From Thereva unica (Eukaryota; Arthropoda; Insecta; Diptera; Therevidae), in contig OX465283.1 of assembly GCA_949987705.1 (NCBI GenBank), forward strand, positions 72,301,720 to 72,365,719: a DNA stretch of 64,000 nt, written 5' to 3'. Both the position numbers and the translations under genes were made by a program. This document shows positions 40,052 to 51,753 of this stretch, piece by piece. The notes below the pieces were generated by a model, which was not told where the DNA came from, made no database searches, and saw nothing but the letters and a program-made list of their open reading frames with translations. How positions within the stretch are numbered: the first letter of the stretch is position 1; the number at the start of each line of letters is the position of its first letter.

Positions 40052-41703
40052 GGGGTCGTCCATAAATTACGTGAGGTGATTTTTGGGATTTTTCGACCCC
40101 CCCTCCCCCCTTGGTGAGATTTCGTGAGATTTAGCTCGACCCCCTCTCTCCCCCCCTAATCTCACGTGAGATTTTTCAAATTTTAAAAAAAATCTAGTAT
40201 TTACTCTAAAAATACGTATTTACGGTCATAACCACAGTAAATTAGACCTTTTCTTAGAATATAGAATATAGGAAAGGCCCTCGAATTTAAAACCCTTGTT
40301 CGTAACCGTAATGAAATCCGAATTCGGAGTGAAAGGTGTGTAAAAAGTTCATCTGAGCGGAAGGGGGCTTTGCGAGCAAGATTTTATTTAAGATAACTGA
40401 TAATTTAGACTCCTTGCCCTCCTCTGTTCCACTCACTTTTCCGTTTGTAGCGGACACACATCTACCAAAACGTGAGCACTCACTCAACAAGCATTTCATT
40501 AAGCTAAAATTCGGCATGTACCTTCTTGTAGTTCTAAATTCTAAGGGCTTTTTCGAGGGTCAGTGTTACTTGGCTCGTACTCTGCAACATTTGACGAGAC
40601 GCACGTTTGACAATCGACAACCAATTATTGTGTAGGATTTACCCCTATCTTAAGGCCCCAGTTTACACACAGGTCGTCAGAAGGTTGTGGCCTGAAAGTT
40701 TTCGCCTTGAGGCCAAGTATCGCTATACACTCACTGGCCGCCAACTGTATGGGGTAGTGATAAGCAAGACTTATTTTGCAATTCTTCCTTTTATTGTACA
40801 TTAAGCAAGACCAAAGCAAGAACAAGACAAGACAGGACAAAATAAGACTACAAGATCAAGATAGCAAGACCTTGTGCTCATCACTAAATGCCTGAAGTCT
40901 TACAGTGATGAGCAAAAAGTCTTGCTAAAAGTCTTGCGAAAATTCTTGCAAAAAGTCTTGCAGTCTTGTCTTTGTCCTGCTGAATGTGCAAGACAAGACG
41001 TTTTGCTCATTACTTACTTTTGCCACTTAGTTATGAGCAAAAAGCCTTGCTATCCTGATCTTGCAGTCTTGACTTATCCTTGTCTTGTCTTGGTATTTCT
41101 TGATCTTGCTAAATGTGCAAGACTAGTCTTCACTGGTATGGGGCCTGCAGTTCAAGAAAGCTGACGAAACTCGCATTTATCGTCAGTTCGGGCCTGAAGA
41201 TCTGAACTTCTATTCACTAAGAATTCACACCGTATCCACTTAGAGCGGAAAGCAAGGCGCGAGATAGTCGTAAAAACCATCCAGAATCGCGTTTGCGCTT
41301 TTTGCTTATTTGTGTTAACGGCGTGAGGCTTGAAGCTTTCGTTGGGGCCATAAGCATTTTTGCACTTAAATTATAATAACCTGCTATGCTAACCAGTCGT
41401 TTTCGCTTGTGTGTCTATAAGGAATCAGGACTTTACCTACATGCCACAGCCTGTCATCCCTCAGTTAGTCTGAGTCAAGCTTAGTCGTGCCTGCCGGCCT
41501 GTAAGTGAATGGGGGTCTTTAGTGGAGAAACACGTTTTACTTAATTTAACCCAATTTTCGCGCAATTTTACACTGTTTGTTTTAAAAAAAATTACGTGAG
41601 ATTTGCCGAGACCCCCCCTCTCCCCCACGGGAGATTTGGTGAGATTCGGCTCGACCCCCTCCCCCCCCCCCCAAAACGCCTCACGTAATTAATGGACGAC
41701 CCC
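40052..41703. mobile_element. Zator/Harbinger-type nonautonomous DNA element
   Basis: Inverted ends GGGGTCGTCCATAAATTACG and CGTAATTAATGGACGACCCC, continuing with GTGAG and C-rich blocks (TCGACCCCC). The TSD is TAA (40049-40051 and 41704-41706). I see no transposase. The termini resemble GGGGTCGTCCATAAATTACG elements I associate with Zator, but class assignment is tentative. A hAT-type MITE lies inside. Confidence 0.8.
40755..41135. mobile_element. CAAGAC-rich hAT-type MITE, copy 1
   Basis: Low-complexity sequence of CAAGAC/GTCTTG repeats with ends TAGTGATAAGCAAGACT and AGTCTTCACTG. A perfect 8-bp TSD GTATGGGG is at 40747-40754 and 41136-41143. A second copy is at 51754-52109. Confidence 0.8.
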
Positions 41704-43453
41704 TAACGGCTCGTCTTGTAGCACGAATACCAGGATGAGAGAGACTATGTTCGGAGTTGAACGCTAGTCTGCGTAAGGAAGTGGGTATGTAAGGCCTAGG
41801 AATGCCTGTGCTAGTTTCACACCATACCTGATGGGCGGTAAATAGTATTGGCGTAAGAACTAGTTTTACCCGTGAGCCGTTGCTGGACTGCTCTTGTAGA
41901 GACTTCTACTCTGTGTCACCTGAGCTAGAGCTAGTGTAGGCAGGTCGAAGGTGACCGAGTCGACGTTGTCGGTTGCTAGTGAGCGCGACAAGTAGTCGGC
42001 GACAACGTTTTGCTTACCTGACACATGTCTGATGTCTGTGGTAAACTGAGATATTAGACCCAAATGTCTGGTCTGTCGAGGGGATCGTTCGGTCTTTGTG
42101 TGATCAGTATAGACCACGAAATTGCGTCCTTCAACGAAGTAACGGAAGTGTTTGATCGCTGCATAGATTGCGAGAAGTTCGCGATCGAAATCGAATGCAG
42201 AGTACTTCCGTTCTGTTGGTGACAGCTTTTTGGAATAAAAAGCTAGTGGTTGCCACCGATGACCGTTGAATTGTTCCAATACGCCTCCGATTGCATAATC
42301 AGAGGCGTCAGTCGTAAGACTGTATTTTGCATCCTCGATTGGATGGTTCAGCAGAGTTGCTTCAGCCATCGAGGTTTTCACCTTGAGGAATGCCGCCTGA
42401 CATTCTGCTGGCCAGTCAAAAACTTTATTGGCACGTGAGCGGTTGAGAAGGTCTCTCAAATGCTCGTTTATCGGCACCAACTGTTCAGCCAATTTTGGGA
42501 TAAATCGGTGATAAAAATTCACCATTCCCAAAAACTTCTGGATCGATTTGACAGAAGTTGCAGGTGCTAGATCAACGATAGCCTGAACCCGCTCGGAGGA
42601 TGGAAGTATTCCATCCTTTGTGATATGGTGGCTTAGAAACTTAATCTCTGTTGCACCGAAAACGCATTTCTCTAGCTTAATGGTTAAACCGAAGCTATCG
42701 AGGCGTTTAAAGAGCTCTTCGAGGTGAACGATATGTTTATCCTCGGTTTTACTGGCGATAAGTATATCGTCCAAGTATACATAAACGAAGTCGAGATCTC
42801 TCGTAACTTCATTTATGAACCTTTGAAAGGTTTGTGCTGCATTCCGTAAGCCGAATGGCATACGTGTAAACTCATATAGGCCGAATGGCGTAATGAGTGA
42901 GTGCAGTCTTATGCGCGTCTTCTGGGGCGATTGGTATGTGATGATATGCACGTACCAAGTCAACCTTCGAAAAAATTGTGCAGCCGTGAAGATTCACGGA
43001 GAAATTCTGTATATGCGGGATCGGATATCTATCCGGCACAGTGACAGCATTAAGGCGACGGTAGTCGCCGCATGGCCTCCAATCACGTGAGTCCCGTTTA
43101 GGGACCAGATGAAGCGGAGATGCTGCGGGGGACGACGAAGGTCGACAAATCCCCAATTGAACCATGTGGTCAAACTCTAACTTTGCCACCTTCAGTTCCT
43201 CCGGGTGGAGTCACCGAGCGGTGACAAAAGGTAATTGCCCTTTATTCACAATGTGGTGTTGCACATTGTGTTTAACTGGAAGGTTAAAATTGGGCGGTTT
43301 TGTTAACGAAGCGTACTTCGTTAATAGCCTTTTGTATATGCCAATAACTCGGCATGGAAATGTTTCGGGGTTGTAGTCGACTGTGGCGCACACGTTAATT
43401 CGAAACTTGGTGCGTTTGTCAACTAAATGCCGATATTCTAAATCGACGGACAA
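41704..43453 (-). pseudogene. gypsy-2 pol: protease-adjacent linker, RT, RNase H, integrase start
   Basis: The frame begins near 43453 with the linker before RT (YASLTKPPNFNLPVKHNVQH). RT follows with [46 protein letters not shown] and the catalytic VYVYLDDILIAS. RNase H has LTTDASDYAIGGVLEQ and [13 protein letters not shown]. The integrase start ([13 protein letters not shown]) reaches the Zator insertion. Breaks: a CGA-to-TGA type stop near 43211, a frameshift between 42870 and 42963, and a stop near 41866. All catalytic residues of RT are intact despite the decay. Confidence 0.88.
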
Positions 43454-43717
43454 TTTGAACTTCGTTAAGAAGTCCGCCCTGATAATGGCTTTAGTGGTGT
43501 CGGCTATAATAAAGTTTTAAACATATCGTCGGCGTAAGCCGAGCTCAAGTTCAAGCACGTCGAGTTCAATTTAATGCACAATAAAACTTTTATAGATATG
43601 CAATGTCTTGCATCGCGTGTTTCGTCACCATAGAAAATTTCCGTAAATTAATTAATTAATGCACTTTTATAGCACCGCAATGTCCCGCACCGCGTGTTGC
43701 GCGTCGGAGTCACCACT
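43454..43717 (-). other. gypsy-2 5' leader remnant, gag absent
   Basis: Only about 260 bases separate the pol remnant from the 5' LTR. They show no gag. The stretch next to the LTR (AGTGGTGACTCCGACGCG on the minus strand) contains a TGGTGACTCCGACG primer-site-like string. Confidence 0.6.
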
Positions 43718-44053
43718 TATTGGAGGTATTTTGTGTGAATAAAAATACTATGTACACTAAACAAAATCAATACTTTATTACGCACACTATATGTATGATT
43801 GGAACTTATAGTTTTATATCTAGATTAATATTTTATTGAACAATAATACATTTGTATAGCACGCGTCTGGTAAGTTGTCGAACTCGGGAGTGAGAGACGG
43901 AGATGCCGGAAATTGGCTGTCCCGATATACACAATCGGGACGGAACGGGAGGCGAGTAGATCACTAGTGTTCCGACTGATCGTGTTTATCGTTGGGAGGT
44001 TGTTGTTTGACATTGCGTAAAGTTTAGTAATTAAATTTTACGCGGTCACTACA
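43718..44053 (-). repeat. gypsy-2 5' LTR
   Basis: 336 bp, matches 20867-21227 apart from a gap of about 25 bases around GATCACTAGTGTTCC and scattered changes. Confidence 0.85.
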
Positions 44054-44057
44054 AGCG

Positions 44058-44575
44058 CTACAGCACAAATCGAGCCTTGACCTCCTCTAGGGCATTTCTC
44101 CCAGTTTGACGGTCCCTTGCAGCATGTCTCCAGTTCCGGATGTTGAGCATTGGCTCTGCGTCAGCCGTCACAGAGTCTATCCATCTCCTCCTGGGTCTAC
44201 CTACTGGCCTACTTTCCGAAATTTCTGAGACTATAAGCCGTTTTTAGATACGATTGTCCTCCATCCTGATTAAGTGGCCGGCTAGTCTCAGTCTGTTAAT
44301 ATCTCCTTCGCCATATTCCATCCTCTCTCGTTGGGCCTATTATGCATCTGAGGACTTTCCTCTCAAACCTGTTGACTCGTTCCTCTATGTCCTGGGTCAT
44401 AGTCCAAGTCTCGCTACCATAACACAGTACTGGTCGTATTATTGTTTTGTAGAGTGAGAATTTCCTTTTCCTGTGCACAAATCTTGAGTGCAGGATTTGT
44501 TTTTGGGCATAAAGGGCTCTATTAGCCAGTAGTATTCGCCTGGTTATCTCTTCTTTTTCTTCGTTTCTTTTCATG
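44058..44575 (-). pseudogene. RTE-like LINE RT, C-terminal part
   Basis: MKRNEEKEEITRRILLANRA, QKQILHSRFVHRKRKFSLYK, TIIRPVLCYGSETWTMT and RFERKVLRCIIGPTRED are the classical end of RTE-like reverse transcriptases (thumb and C-terminal domain). The frame breaks before RRRWIDSVTADAEPMLNIRN-like sequence in the next frame (44160-44200). It joins the RT at 47354 once the solo LTR is removed. Confidence 0.85.
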
Positions 44576-45649
44576 ATTGTGTAACGGCAGGCCCATCCCT
44601 TTATGACTAACTACCTTGTGGTAGCCACTTTGAAAAAAAAGTGCACTTGGGAGAAACTAAAATATTTAGGAAATTTAGAAAGCCATGGAAAAAAGAAAAT
44701 TGAAAAATGGAAAATTTTTTGAGGATTCAGTGAGAGAATTTTGAGTGGGTTTTTTCTGGTTGTTGCTAGTAATGACTGGCTGTAAGAAAATAATTTTTAT
44801 TCAGTGAATTACAATTTCTGAGTTTTAATTAAGAACAAATAAGAATTAGTTAAAGTGCGGTGAAGTTTAGTAAAAATTGCTAGCGCGAAACCCGCAAATA
44901 TATAAAAAAGAAAAAGAAAATTACGTTACGTAATAAAGGAATTTGGAGAAATTGGAACTGAAAAGGATGCCAGATATGAAAAGGGGGCGTTTTGGCCTTT
45001 AATCTATAACCCAGGACATATATGTATATTAAGGAAACGGAGGGAGAAAGGAACCTCAAACTGTCCGAAAGTACTCAAAGGTAAATTAGTATACGCTGAA
45101 TTATATACACGTGCATTAGAGGAGCTGAACTAGTTCCCGGTTGATGGTGCCCGGAAGGGGTTAAGGCTGTTAAAGAAGTCAGTTAGGAAGACGTATCCCA
45201 GATGTCCGCTTATTTATATGGTCATGTGATCTTGTAAAGAAAACAATTTATTCGTTTTATTTTCTTGAGGGGCGTGTGATGATGAATTAAAACTAGAAAG
45301 ACGAAGACCTAAGAAGGAGTATATAAGAAAATATATATAATAAAATATCATTTTTGTTGGGTTTTTGTTTATTGCTTAACTATATTCACTGTTTTTAATA
45401 TATATTGTAATCATTTTAATATTTAAATATGTGCTGGTTTCCATTATTTGGATTTTCTTTAGATCATTTTTTTGTGAATTTTCCGTAACTATTGTGTGAA
45501 AGATCCTCGAGCTGGCCAGAGCGACGATTTTCTTGTTCATTTACATTTTTTATTGTCTAATAGCATTACCCAATTTTTATGAGTTTTTATTCTTAAACAA
45601 CCTTATGTGTCATGATGTTTTATTGTAACTAGCATAGTTCAATATTATA

Positions 45650-46914
45650 CTAGTTGGGATTCCCGTTACCGAAATTCGGTCACAAAAACAATAAATATAT
45701 AAAATTCACGATTTGTTCGAATTTAAATTCAATTTAAATATTTTTTTAAAAAAAAAATATTCGCAATGGCGAATTTTTAATTACTATGAAACATTTCCAT
45801 TGTCGCTCCAGAGCATCTAAAATTTCCCAGGATTTTTTTAATCGCATTCATGACGTCTTGCTTGGCTATGTGGTAAAATGATAAATGCCATTTACAGTGT
45901 CATTTGACAAATTACACTCAGAGCTAATCATTGCAAGGCAGCATTATACGAACGAATATTTGCAAAAAAAATTTTAGAACGATTTTTAATACCACTTTCA
46001 TTCGAAGTTAATCCTTCAAAAAAATTATTGAAAAAGTAATTTTGAGAAAGTGGAGGTAGATTAACTTTGCCTTTATGACAACACAAAGAAAATGCCTCAG
46101 TATTACGTAAAGTTACTTCAGTCAGAAAATGTTTGGCACGACAAAAATGACAACTCATATTAAAAGAACCACACGAAAACGAATCAAAATTAACCGGAAT
46201 AACATTCAAAGCACATTTAAAAGAATCAGTCAAAATTTCTAAAGGTGCAACACTATCAACAAACATTTCATTATGAAATGCATTCATTTCATTCACACCA
46301 CTATTCAATTCATTATTTGCAACATTCATTTCATTAGCACTACGTAAATTTCTAACGCGACTTCTAGTATTTTCGCGAAGCGAGCTAAAATCGACATTCG
46401 AGCGTCCCCGTCGTTGTCTTGGCACGAAAACGCATAAAAATTACGCAGAATAACTTTCAAAACACACTTAAATGAATCAATTAAAATTTCTAAAGGCATT
46501 CGCCAAAAAACGAACGGCAGCCCCTTACACAATAGAACTCAATAATACTATACACAAAAGAGTATAAAAAAATGCACGCACAAAGTGACCAAGTTTTTTT
46601 ATGTCAGTTATGCCGCCAAACGCTTGTTTTTCTCTGTTACTCATTCGCTTCACTGAAACGGCATTTGTGTCAATCGTAGGCTATTCAGCTCTACGTTGAT
46701 GCTCACACAAAATTCAAATTTTCCAACGGCTTTTTAAAATCCGAAAAATTAAAATCGCTATAACTTTTTTATTCGTGAATCGATTTCGTTGAAATTCCTT
46801 ATTACAAAACTATGCCATAAAAAGAACATTTTCTGAAAATTTAAACGAAATCGGTCCACGAACAAAAAAGCCTTAGCGTGTACAAACTTTTTGTTTGCCT
46901 ATTAATATATAAGA
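45650..46914 (-). mobile_element. Helitron, internally deleted
   Basis: The minus-strand 5' end TCTTATATATTAATAGGCAA, the 3' end CGGGAATCCCAACTAG preceded by the hairpin ACCGAATTTCGGT, and insertion between A and T (46915, 45649) without duplication are all Helitron hallmarks. Only the first part of the helicase protein remains. Confidence 0.88.
45928..46425 (-). pseudogene. Helitron Rep/helicase N-terminal remnant
   Basis: Starts MPRQRRGRSNVDFSSLRENT. Later MSCHFCRAKHFLTEV, FSLCCHKGKVNLPPL and FANIRSYNAA match the N-terminal zinc motif (C-x2-C...CCxxGKV-LP) of Helitron proteins, followed by the residues that normally lead into 'ns.f.m.SfGa'. The HUH nuclease and helicase domains are missing. 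Confidence 0.8.
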
Positions 46915-47357
46915 TGTGGTTTTGAATTATAAATATATACAATTCTTGGATGAAGGTTACATGGCGATATGTTATTAAATTTGCTGACTTTGCTTTTGGA
47001 AAATTGTTTCAGGATGATAGGCTAACTGCCTAAAGGATGGCATAGCGGCGGTCGACTTTTCTCTCCCGGAATTTTGGGTTATTCCAGGTACTCTTCCTTG
47101 CAAATAGGCACACGACGTCCGCCTTGAAGGGAGGCGCTCCTATCTGGTGGTGATGCAGCAATTGAGATGATACTTCCGGAGTCTCACCAACCCACGACCC
47201 CCCGGCGAGCCAGCCCTACTATTGAGGCCCGGAGTACTGTCTATATAATTTTCAGGTGGTTTTATTGAAATTCGTGTCCAAATTTTTTTGTATTTTGTTG
47301 GTGAGGATCTGGGGTTGGCTTCTTCGGGCAACCAACCCTAGGTGCACGTAACAATTG

Positions 47358-48376
47358 TAGACCCAAGGTAGACTGTTTTATCGACTACTTCTAGGTTATG
47401 TTCGTCGATGGTTATATTTCTTCCCATTCTAAATCGTCCTGCTCTGGATTGTTGCATCACCTTCGTTTTTTCTTCGTTTATTTTCAGGCCTATGTCCTTT
47501 GTCGCCTCTTTTAATTCAACATAAGCTTCTTTTGCTGCCAGAAAGGACCTTCCCACGATGTTCACGTCATTCGCATATCCAAGTAATTGTACCGACTGTG
47601 TACTTATTGATGCACTTCTCTGCACTGACGTTTTCCTTATTACCCATTCTAGGGCCAGGTTGAAAAGCATGGGGGCCGAGCCATCTCCTTGTCTAAGTCC
47701 TTGACGTACTTCGAACTCCTCTGTTATAACATTTTGGACCCTTACTTTCGCCAGTGAGCTATTTGTGGAGCATTTGATCAGTTGCACCAACTTTGAGGGG
47801 ACTCCTATTTCCGATAAGATCTCGTATAGCCTCTCTCTGCTTATTGAGTCATATGTCTGTTGAAAGTCGACAAATAAGGTCAGTAGTTGGTCCGATCTTG
47901 ACCTGTTTGTCCTAAAACCAGCTTGATATTCTCCTATAAGATCTTCCGCTATGGGTTCCAGTTTTTGTTTCACAAGGATTGTGAAGATTTTGTAGCTGGT
48001 GCTGAGGAGTAAGATGCCTTTGTAGTTTTTGCAGTTTAATTTATCTCCTTTCTTGTATATTGGACATATAATCGTGTTCTTCCAGTCATCTGGTATAACT
48101 TCTTCCTCTCAGATGGTGCATATGAGTTCGTGTAAGGTTTGTAATAGTTGGGGTCCTCCTTCCTTTAGCAGCTCAGCTGCTATTCCATCGGCGCCAGGCG
48201 ATTTGTTGCTGTTCTTCCCTTTTACAGCTTCCCGCACCTCATCCAGTGTTGGTGGTTCTATTGAGATATTATCTTGGGGAATTACAAATGCCTCTGTCTG
48301 TGCATTCTCGTTTAATATGGGGATAGGATTCAATAGGTTCTGAAAATACTCTCTCCACCTTTCCTTTATCCTATCA
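47358..48376 (-). pseudogene. RTE-like LINE reverse transcriptase, N-terminal and palm
   Basis: DRIKERWREYFQNLLN, NKSPGADGIAAELLKEG, then after a Trp-to-stop change near 48111 DDWKNTIICPIYKKGDKLNC, IGEYQAGFRTNRSRSDQLLT, VRQGLRQGDGSAPMLFNLAL and the catalytic box as YANDVNIVG (normally YADD). LKINEEKTKVMQQSRAGRF follows. The second catalytic Asp is Asn, so RT would be dead even without the stops. It continues at 44575 beyond the solo LTR. Confidence 0.88.
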
Positions 48377-48710
48377 GGGGCCGTATTTGGTTTCTCGAGT
48401 CGATGGATCGACTCGACAAAAAAGGCTTCTCGATTTTCTTTAAGTTTCATATTTGGTTTCACAACCAAATCGACAGCTAAGCGCAGCCATACAAAACCAT
48501 CAAATTAGGTGGTATTACTTCAAGGCAGCAAACCACGTATATTTAATTAAAATAGAAATTGTTAAAAGTTTATTGCATACATAAATTGAGCTTTTTAATA
48601 ATCGTCAAAGGTCTTTATCGACACGTAAAGAGACGATATCGTGTCGCCAAATGCCAATTTTTATTTATCGACAGACGACAATGTCGACTCGAGAAACCAA
48701 ATACGGCCCC
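48377..48710. mobile_element. GGGGCC-ended MITE in the LINE
   Basis: 27-bp inverted ends GGGGCCGTATTTGGTTTCTC plus GAGTCGA, perfect. 334 bp with no coding capacity. The LINE reading frame is continuous across it (DIDGNWLAD before, DRIKERW after). Two MITEs at 62544 and 63700 have related ends. Confidence 0.75.
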
Positions 48711-49099
48711 TGGATCTGCCAACCAATTCCCATCTATGTCCTTGCAGATGTCCGTTCTTGGCTGAAACTTATTGGTGATCTGGCGAGTTCCTTTGTACGC
48801 TTTTCTGATTCTCCCTTCATTGAAGTCTTCCTGTATCTTTAAGATTCTCCTATTTAGATATTCCCTCTTCTTCTTTCTGCAGAGCTTGTCTGCGATTTTT
48901 CTTTTTTGCGTGAAGATTTCATCCTTGCTCTTGTTTGCTTTGCGATGTACTCTCGGTAGCTCTGGTTTCTTTCTTCAATTGCGGCTCTACAGCTACAGTC
49001 CCAGTCAAACCAATCAATTCTACATAGTCCAGCCTAGTGCCTCTTCTGCTGCCCTCTTTATGCTGCTTTTGACTTGCTCCCATTTGTCGTTGATGTTGG
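48711..49099 (-). pseudogene. RTE-like LINE linker between endonuclease and RT
   Basis: Minus-strand frame fragments INDKWEQVKSSIKRAAEEA, WFDWDCSCRAAIEERNQSY and DIDGNWLAD are typical of the linker. Stops are present. It joins the endonuclease at 59277 across the BEL element (TSD GTTGG). Confidence 0.75.
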
Positions 49100-49662
49100 T
49101 GTTCAGATCACGCATTTATTTCTTCAGATCACGCATTTATTTTTAAGTCCATCAAAACCTAAATTTTCCAAAAATATTCAAATTCAAGTAATACAATTTT
49201 TTACCACAAAACAACTTAGCTTCATTACAGTAAAAATTTATTTTCTTGTTAACGTAGCATTTTTTACCACAATACTCTTATCAGTCAGACAGATCATATT
49301 ACATTAGAACGTAAGAATTTAATTGTTGAATATGCATTTAAGTTTTCTTTAAAGGAAAATATTTTTTGTTGTAAATATTAAATTAGAGAAAAAAAATATG
49401 TTAGCCAGGTAGTATATAAGTCGAATTTTAAATGAATAAAGCCCAGTTGACTTTCAACTTGAATAAAGCGTTTTTGGTGTATCACCTAAGACATTTTTTT
49501 CCCTTCTCGTGCACTAGTAGTGAACTAGGGCACTATTCTACAGCGCATAGGTTTTGTACCTAGGCGAAAAACCCCAAACAAAAGCGCATAGGTTTGTACC
49601 TAGGCGCATTTCCACCATCAATCAAGCGGGGAGAAAAAAGCTTCCCTCGCTATACAAAAACA
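49100..49662 (+). repeat. BEL 5' LTR
   Basis: TGTTCAGATCACGC...TACAAAAACA, with an internal duplication CAGATCACGCATTTATTTCT at the start. No difference from 58709-59271 seen. Confidence 0.92.
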
Positions 49663-49679
49663 TCTGGTGACCCCGACGT

Positions 49680-50648
49680 GATAAATGTCAGCAACGGTAA
49701 GGGCCTAACAATATCCTGCAGAGCTATACTAGATTCCGGCTCCCAGGTGAACGTTATTACCGAAAGAGTTTGTAAAAAACTTGGATTAACTCATCGACCG
49801 GCAGATACAATTATCGAAGGCATTTGGGAAATGAAGCAGAGAGCTCAAAAAAGAGTAAACTTACTGATGCAATCAACAACCTCAGGGTTCTCAAGACGTT
49901 TAGAGGCATTAGTGGTACCACAAATTATAGCTCCTCAACCAGCCGAGGAGATAGACACCAGTTTATGGGACATTCCAAAGAACATACCTCTTGCAGATTC
50001 TACATTCAACCATCGTGCAGCAATTGACGTATTGGTCGGAGCAGAATTCTACCATGAACTTTTATCTGTCGGCCAAATCAATTTAGGCAAAGGATTGCCA
50101 GTACTACAAAATTCTGTCTTAGGATGGATCGTCGCAGGAAAGATAGATGGAATGACACAACCCAAATCATTTTGCGGAATTGGAGGCAATCATGATATCA
50201 ACAGCACCATAGAACGATTCTGGAAACTGGAAGAAGTTGACACTTCTCACGCCGCTTTGACACCTGCCGAAAAACGCTGCGAAGAGCACTTCATTCAGAC
50301 CGTTAGAAGAAACTCCGAAGGTCGCTTCATAGTAAAGTTACCCTTTAACCAAGATCCAGCGCAGCTGGGTGAATCGATCGACATTGCACTTAGAAGATTC
50401 ACTTCACTTGAGAAGAAGTTAAGCCGACATGAAGACCTTAAATTGGAATATACGAAGTTCTTGGATGAATACTCTCAATTAGGGCACATGCAAGAAGTGC
50501 CTATTAGATTAATCCGTCACCCATACTACTTTCTCCCACACCATTGTGTCTTGAAGCCAGAAAGTAGCACCACCAAACTCAGGGTAGTGTTTGACGCATC
50601 GTGTAAAACATCAACCAATTTATCATTAAACGATGTTTTAGCAACAGG
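49680..50648 (+). CDS. BEL pol, first part: protease and start of RT
   Basis: The frame opens shortly after the primer site, with no ATG of its own. The retropepsin (DUF1758-type) active site is AILDSGSQVNVITERVCKKL, followed by IDVLVGAEFYHELLSVGQI and VLGWIVAGKI. A linker and the Pao-type RT start (LEYTKFLDEYSQLGHMQEV, YYFLPHHCVLKPES, LRVVFDASCKTSTNLSLNDV) follow. Gag sequence is missing between primer site and protease. The frame resumes unchanged at 53823 beyond the insert (the insert plus duplication is a multiple of three). Confidence 0.9.
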
Positions 50649-50818
50649 CAAGGACGTAGCCAGGGGAGGGGTTTTGGGGGTTCAAACCCCCCCCCCCCGA
50701 ATGAAAAAAGACATCGCAGATAGCATGAAAAATTAAATAATAATAAATAGTTTTTCTTCAATTGTATACTAAATTTGAGATAGGCAGAACACAATTCAAA
50801 TCGCATCTTTTCTTCTTA

Positions 50819-50973
50819 AGGCCGCCATACACGGTCAAATTGGATGTACATCCAGAATTTCATCAAACCCATAAGCGCAATGAGTTTTGATCGGCCGACC
50901 GGCCCACAATCGATAGTTTTGGTTGTACATCAGCCCTTCGATGTACATCCAATTTGACCGTGTATGGCGGCCT
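50819..50973. mobile_element. 155-bp MITE with TTA duplication
   Basis: 34-bp inverted ends starting AGGCCGCCATACACGGTCAA. TSD TTA at 50816-50818 and 50974-50976, fitting a PIF/Harbinger-type MITE. Confidence 0.85.
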
Positions 50974-51753
50974 TTAGAAATACGTTTGGCGACAGCTATG
51001 TATAGCGCGAACCAAACGAGATGAGGTTTCCCAAAAGGCTATTTTCCATGCGCAGTAGCATTCTTGGTACATTTCGAAGCGGAAATTTGAAAATACATAA
51101 GCGAATGTCTTATTCATATGTGCGCAATGTTTATTGGTGTGTAGGGGAGAAGTGGCATGAAGGAGCCAGGTTTTGAAAGAGCCACTTGCATTACTACGGT
51201 AGTTTAGGAACGAATTTGGTAGGCGATATTATTTATAGGTGGCAGCACTGATTTCTCGTCACCCACAAACATTTGAAAGTTTGCCGAACTCAACGGACGC
51301 CTGTACATCGAGTCAAAATTTTTGGCTCCAAAAAGTAAATATTTTGCTCCATTTAAGTTGTGTTTTGGTATTTTATTGTAAACAAATATAGATACATGGA
51401 TTGTAGACTGAGTTTGTGCATATATTTGGCCTTATACCTGCTTAAAAACTGAGCCGCAAAAGTTTTGATATTGTTGTTATTTTGAAAGTTATATTTTTTT
51501 TAAGAATAAGTTATGAAAGAGCAGGGTAATTGGGCCTTAAAAGAGCTGGCTCTTCCATATCCGGCTCTTTCATAACGCTGCATTTTAACTTTATAAATAA
51601 AATATAATAGTAATAAATATGCTATTTTTTCATATAATATTTAAATATTTTACTAACTCAGTCCATAAACCAAACTGCACATGTCTTAAATATATCGTGG
51701 GCTCATATAGTTAAAAAAGTAATAGTGAATTACCTTATGAACACTGTCCTAAT

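Larger units (their letters stand above)
20867..44053 (-). mobile_element. second Ty3/gypsy element (gypsy-2), hosting foldback, Polinton and Zator-type elements
   Basis: The LTRs at 20867-21227 and 43718-44053 share ends (TATTGGAGG...CACTACA on the plus strand). The TSD AGCG is at 20863-20866 and 44054-44057, which shows that both halves belong to one insertion. Protease, RT, RNase H and the integrase zinc region remain on the right and the integrase tail on the left. The integrase core and gag are missing. It is older than gypsy-1 because the LTRs differ by an indel of about 25 bp plus substitutions. Confidence 0.85.
44580..47353. mobile_element. solo LTR (about 1.5 kb) with a Helitron inside
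   Basis: TGTAACGGCAGGCCC at the left and GCACGTAACA at the right give TG...CA ends, and the TSD ATTG is at 44576-44579 and 47354-47357. The LINE reading frame resumes across it (YLGSTI, then MKRNEEKEE). The interior has no retroviral gene, so this is an LTR left by recombination. Orientation is uncertain. Confidence 0.75.

Noticed and set aside
40287..41164. Frames of 65-96 aa within the Zator-type element
   Set aside because: They overlap the CAAGAC-rich MITE or lack any recognisable motif.
20867..44053. Treating the two gypsy-2 pieces as separate elements
   Set aside because: Matching LTR ends and the shared AGCG duplication, and LINE sequence on the outer right side, support one insertion.
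44581..47352. A 5-bp duplication GTAAC as the target site of the 44580-47353 element
   Set aside because: Shifting the boundary gives proper TG...CA LTR ends with a 4-bp duplication ATTG and restores the LINE reading frame, so GTAAC is chance similarity of the LTR ends.
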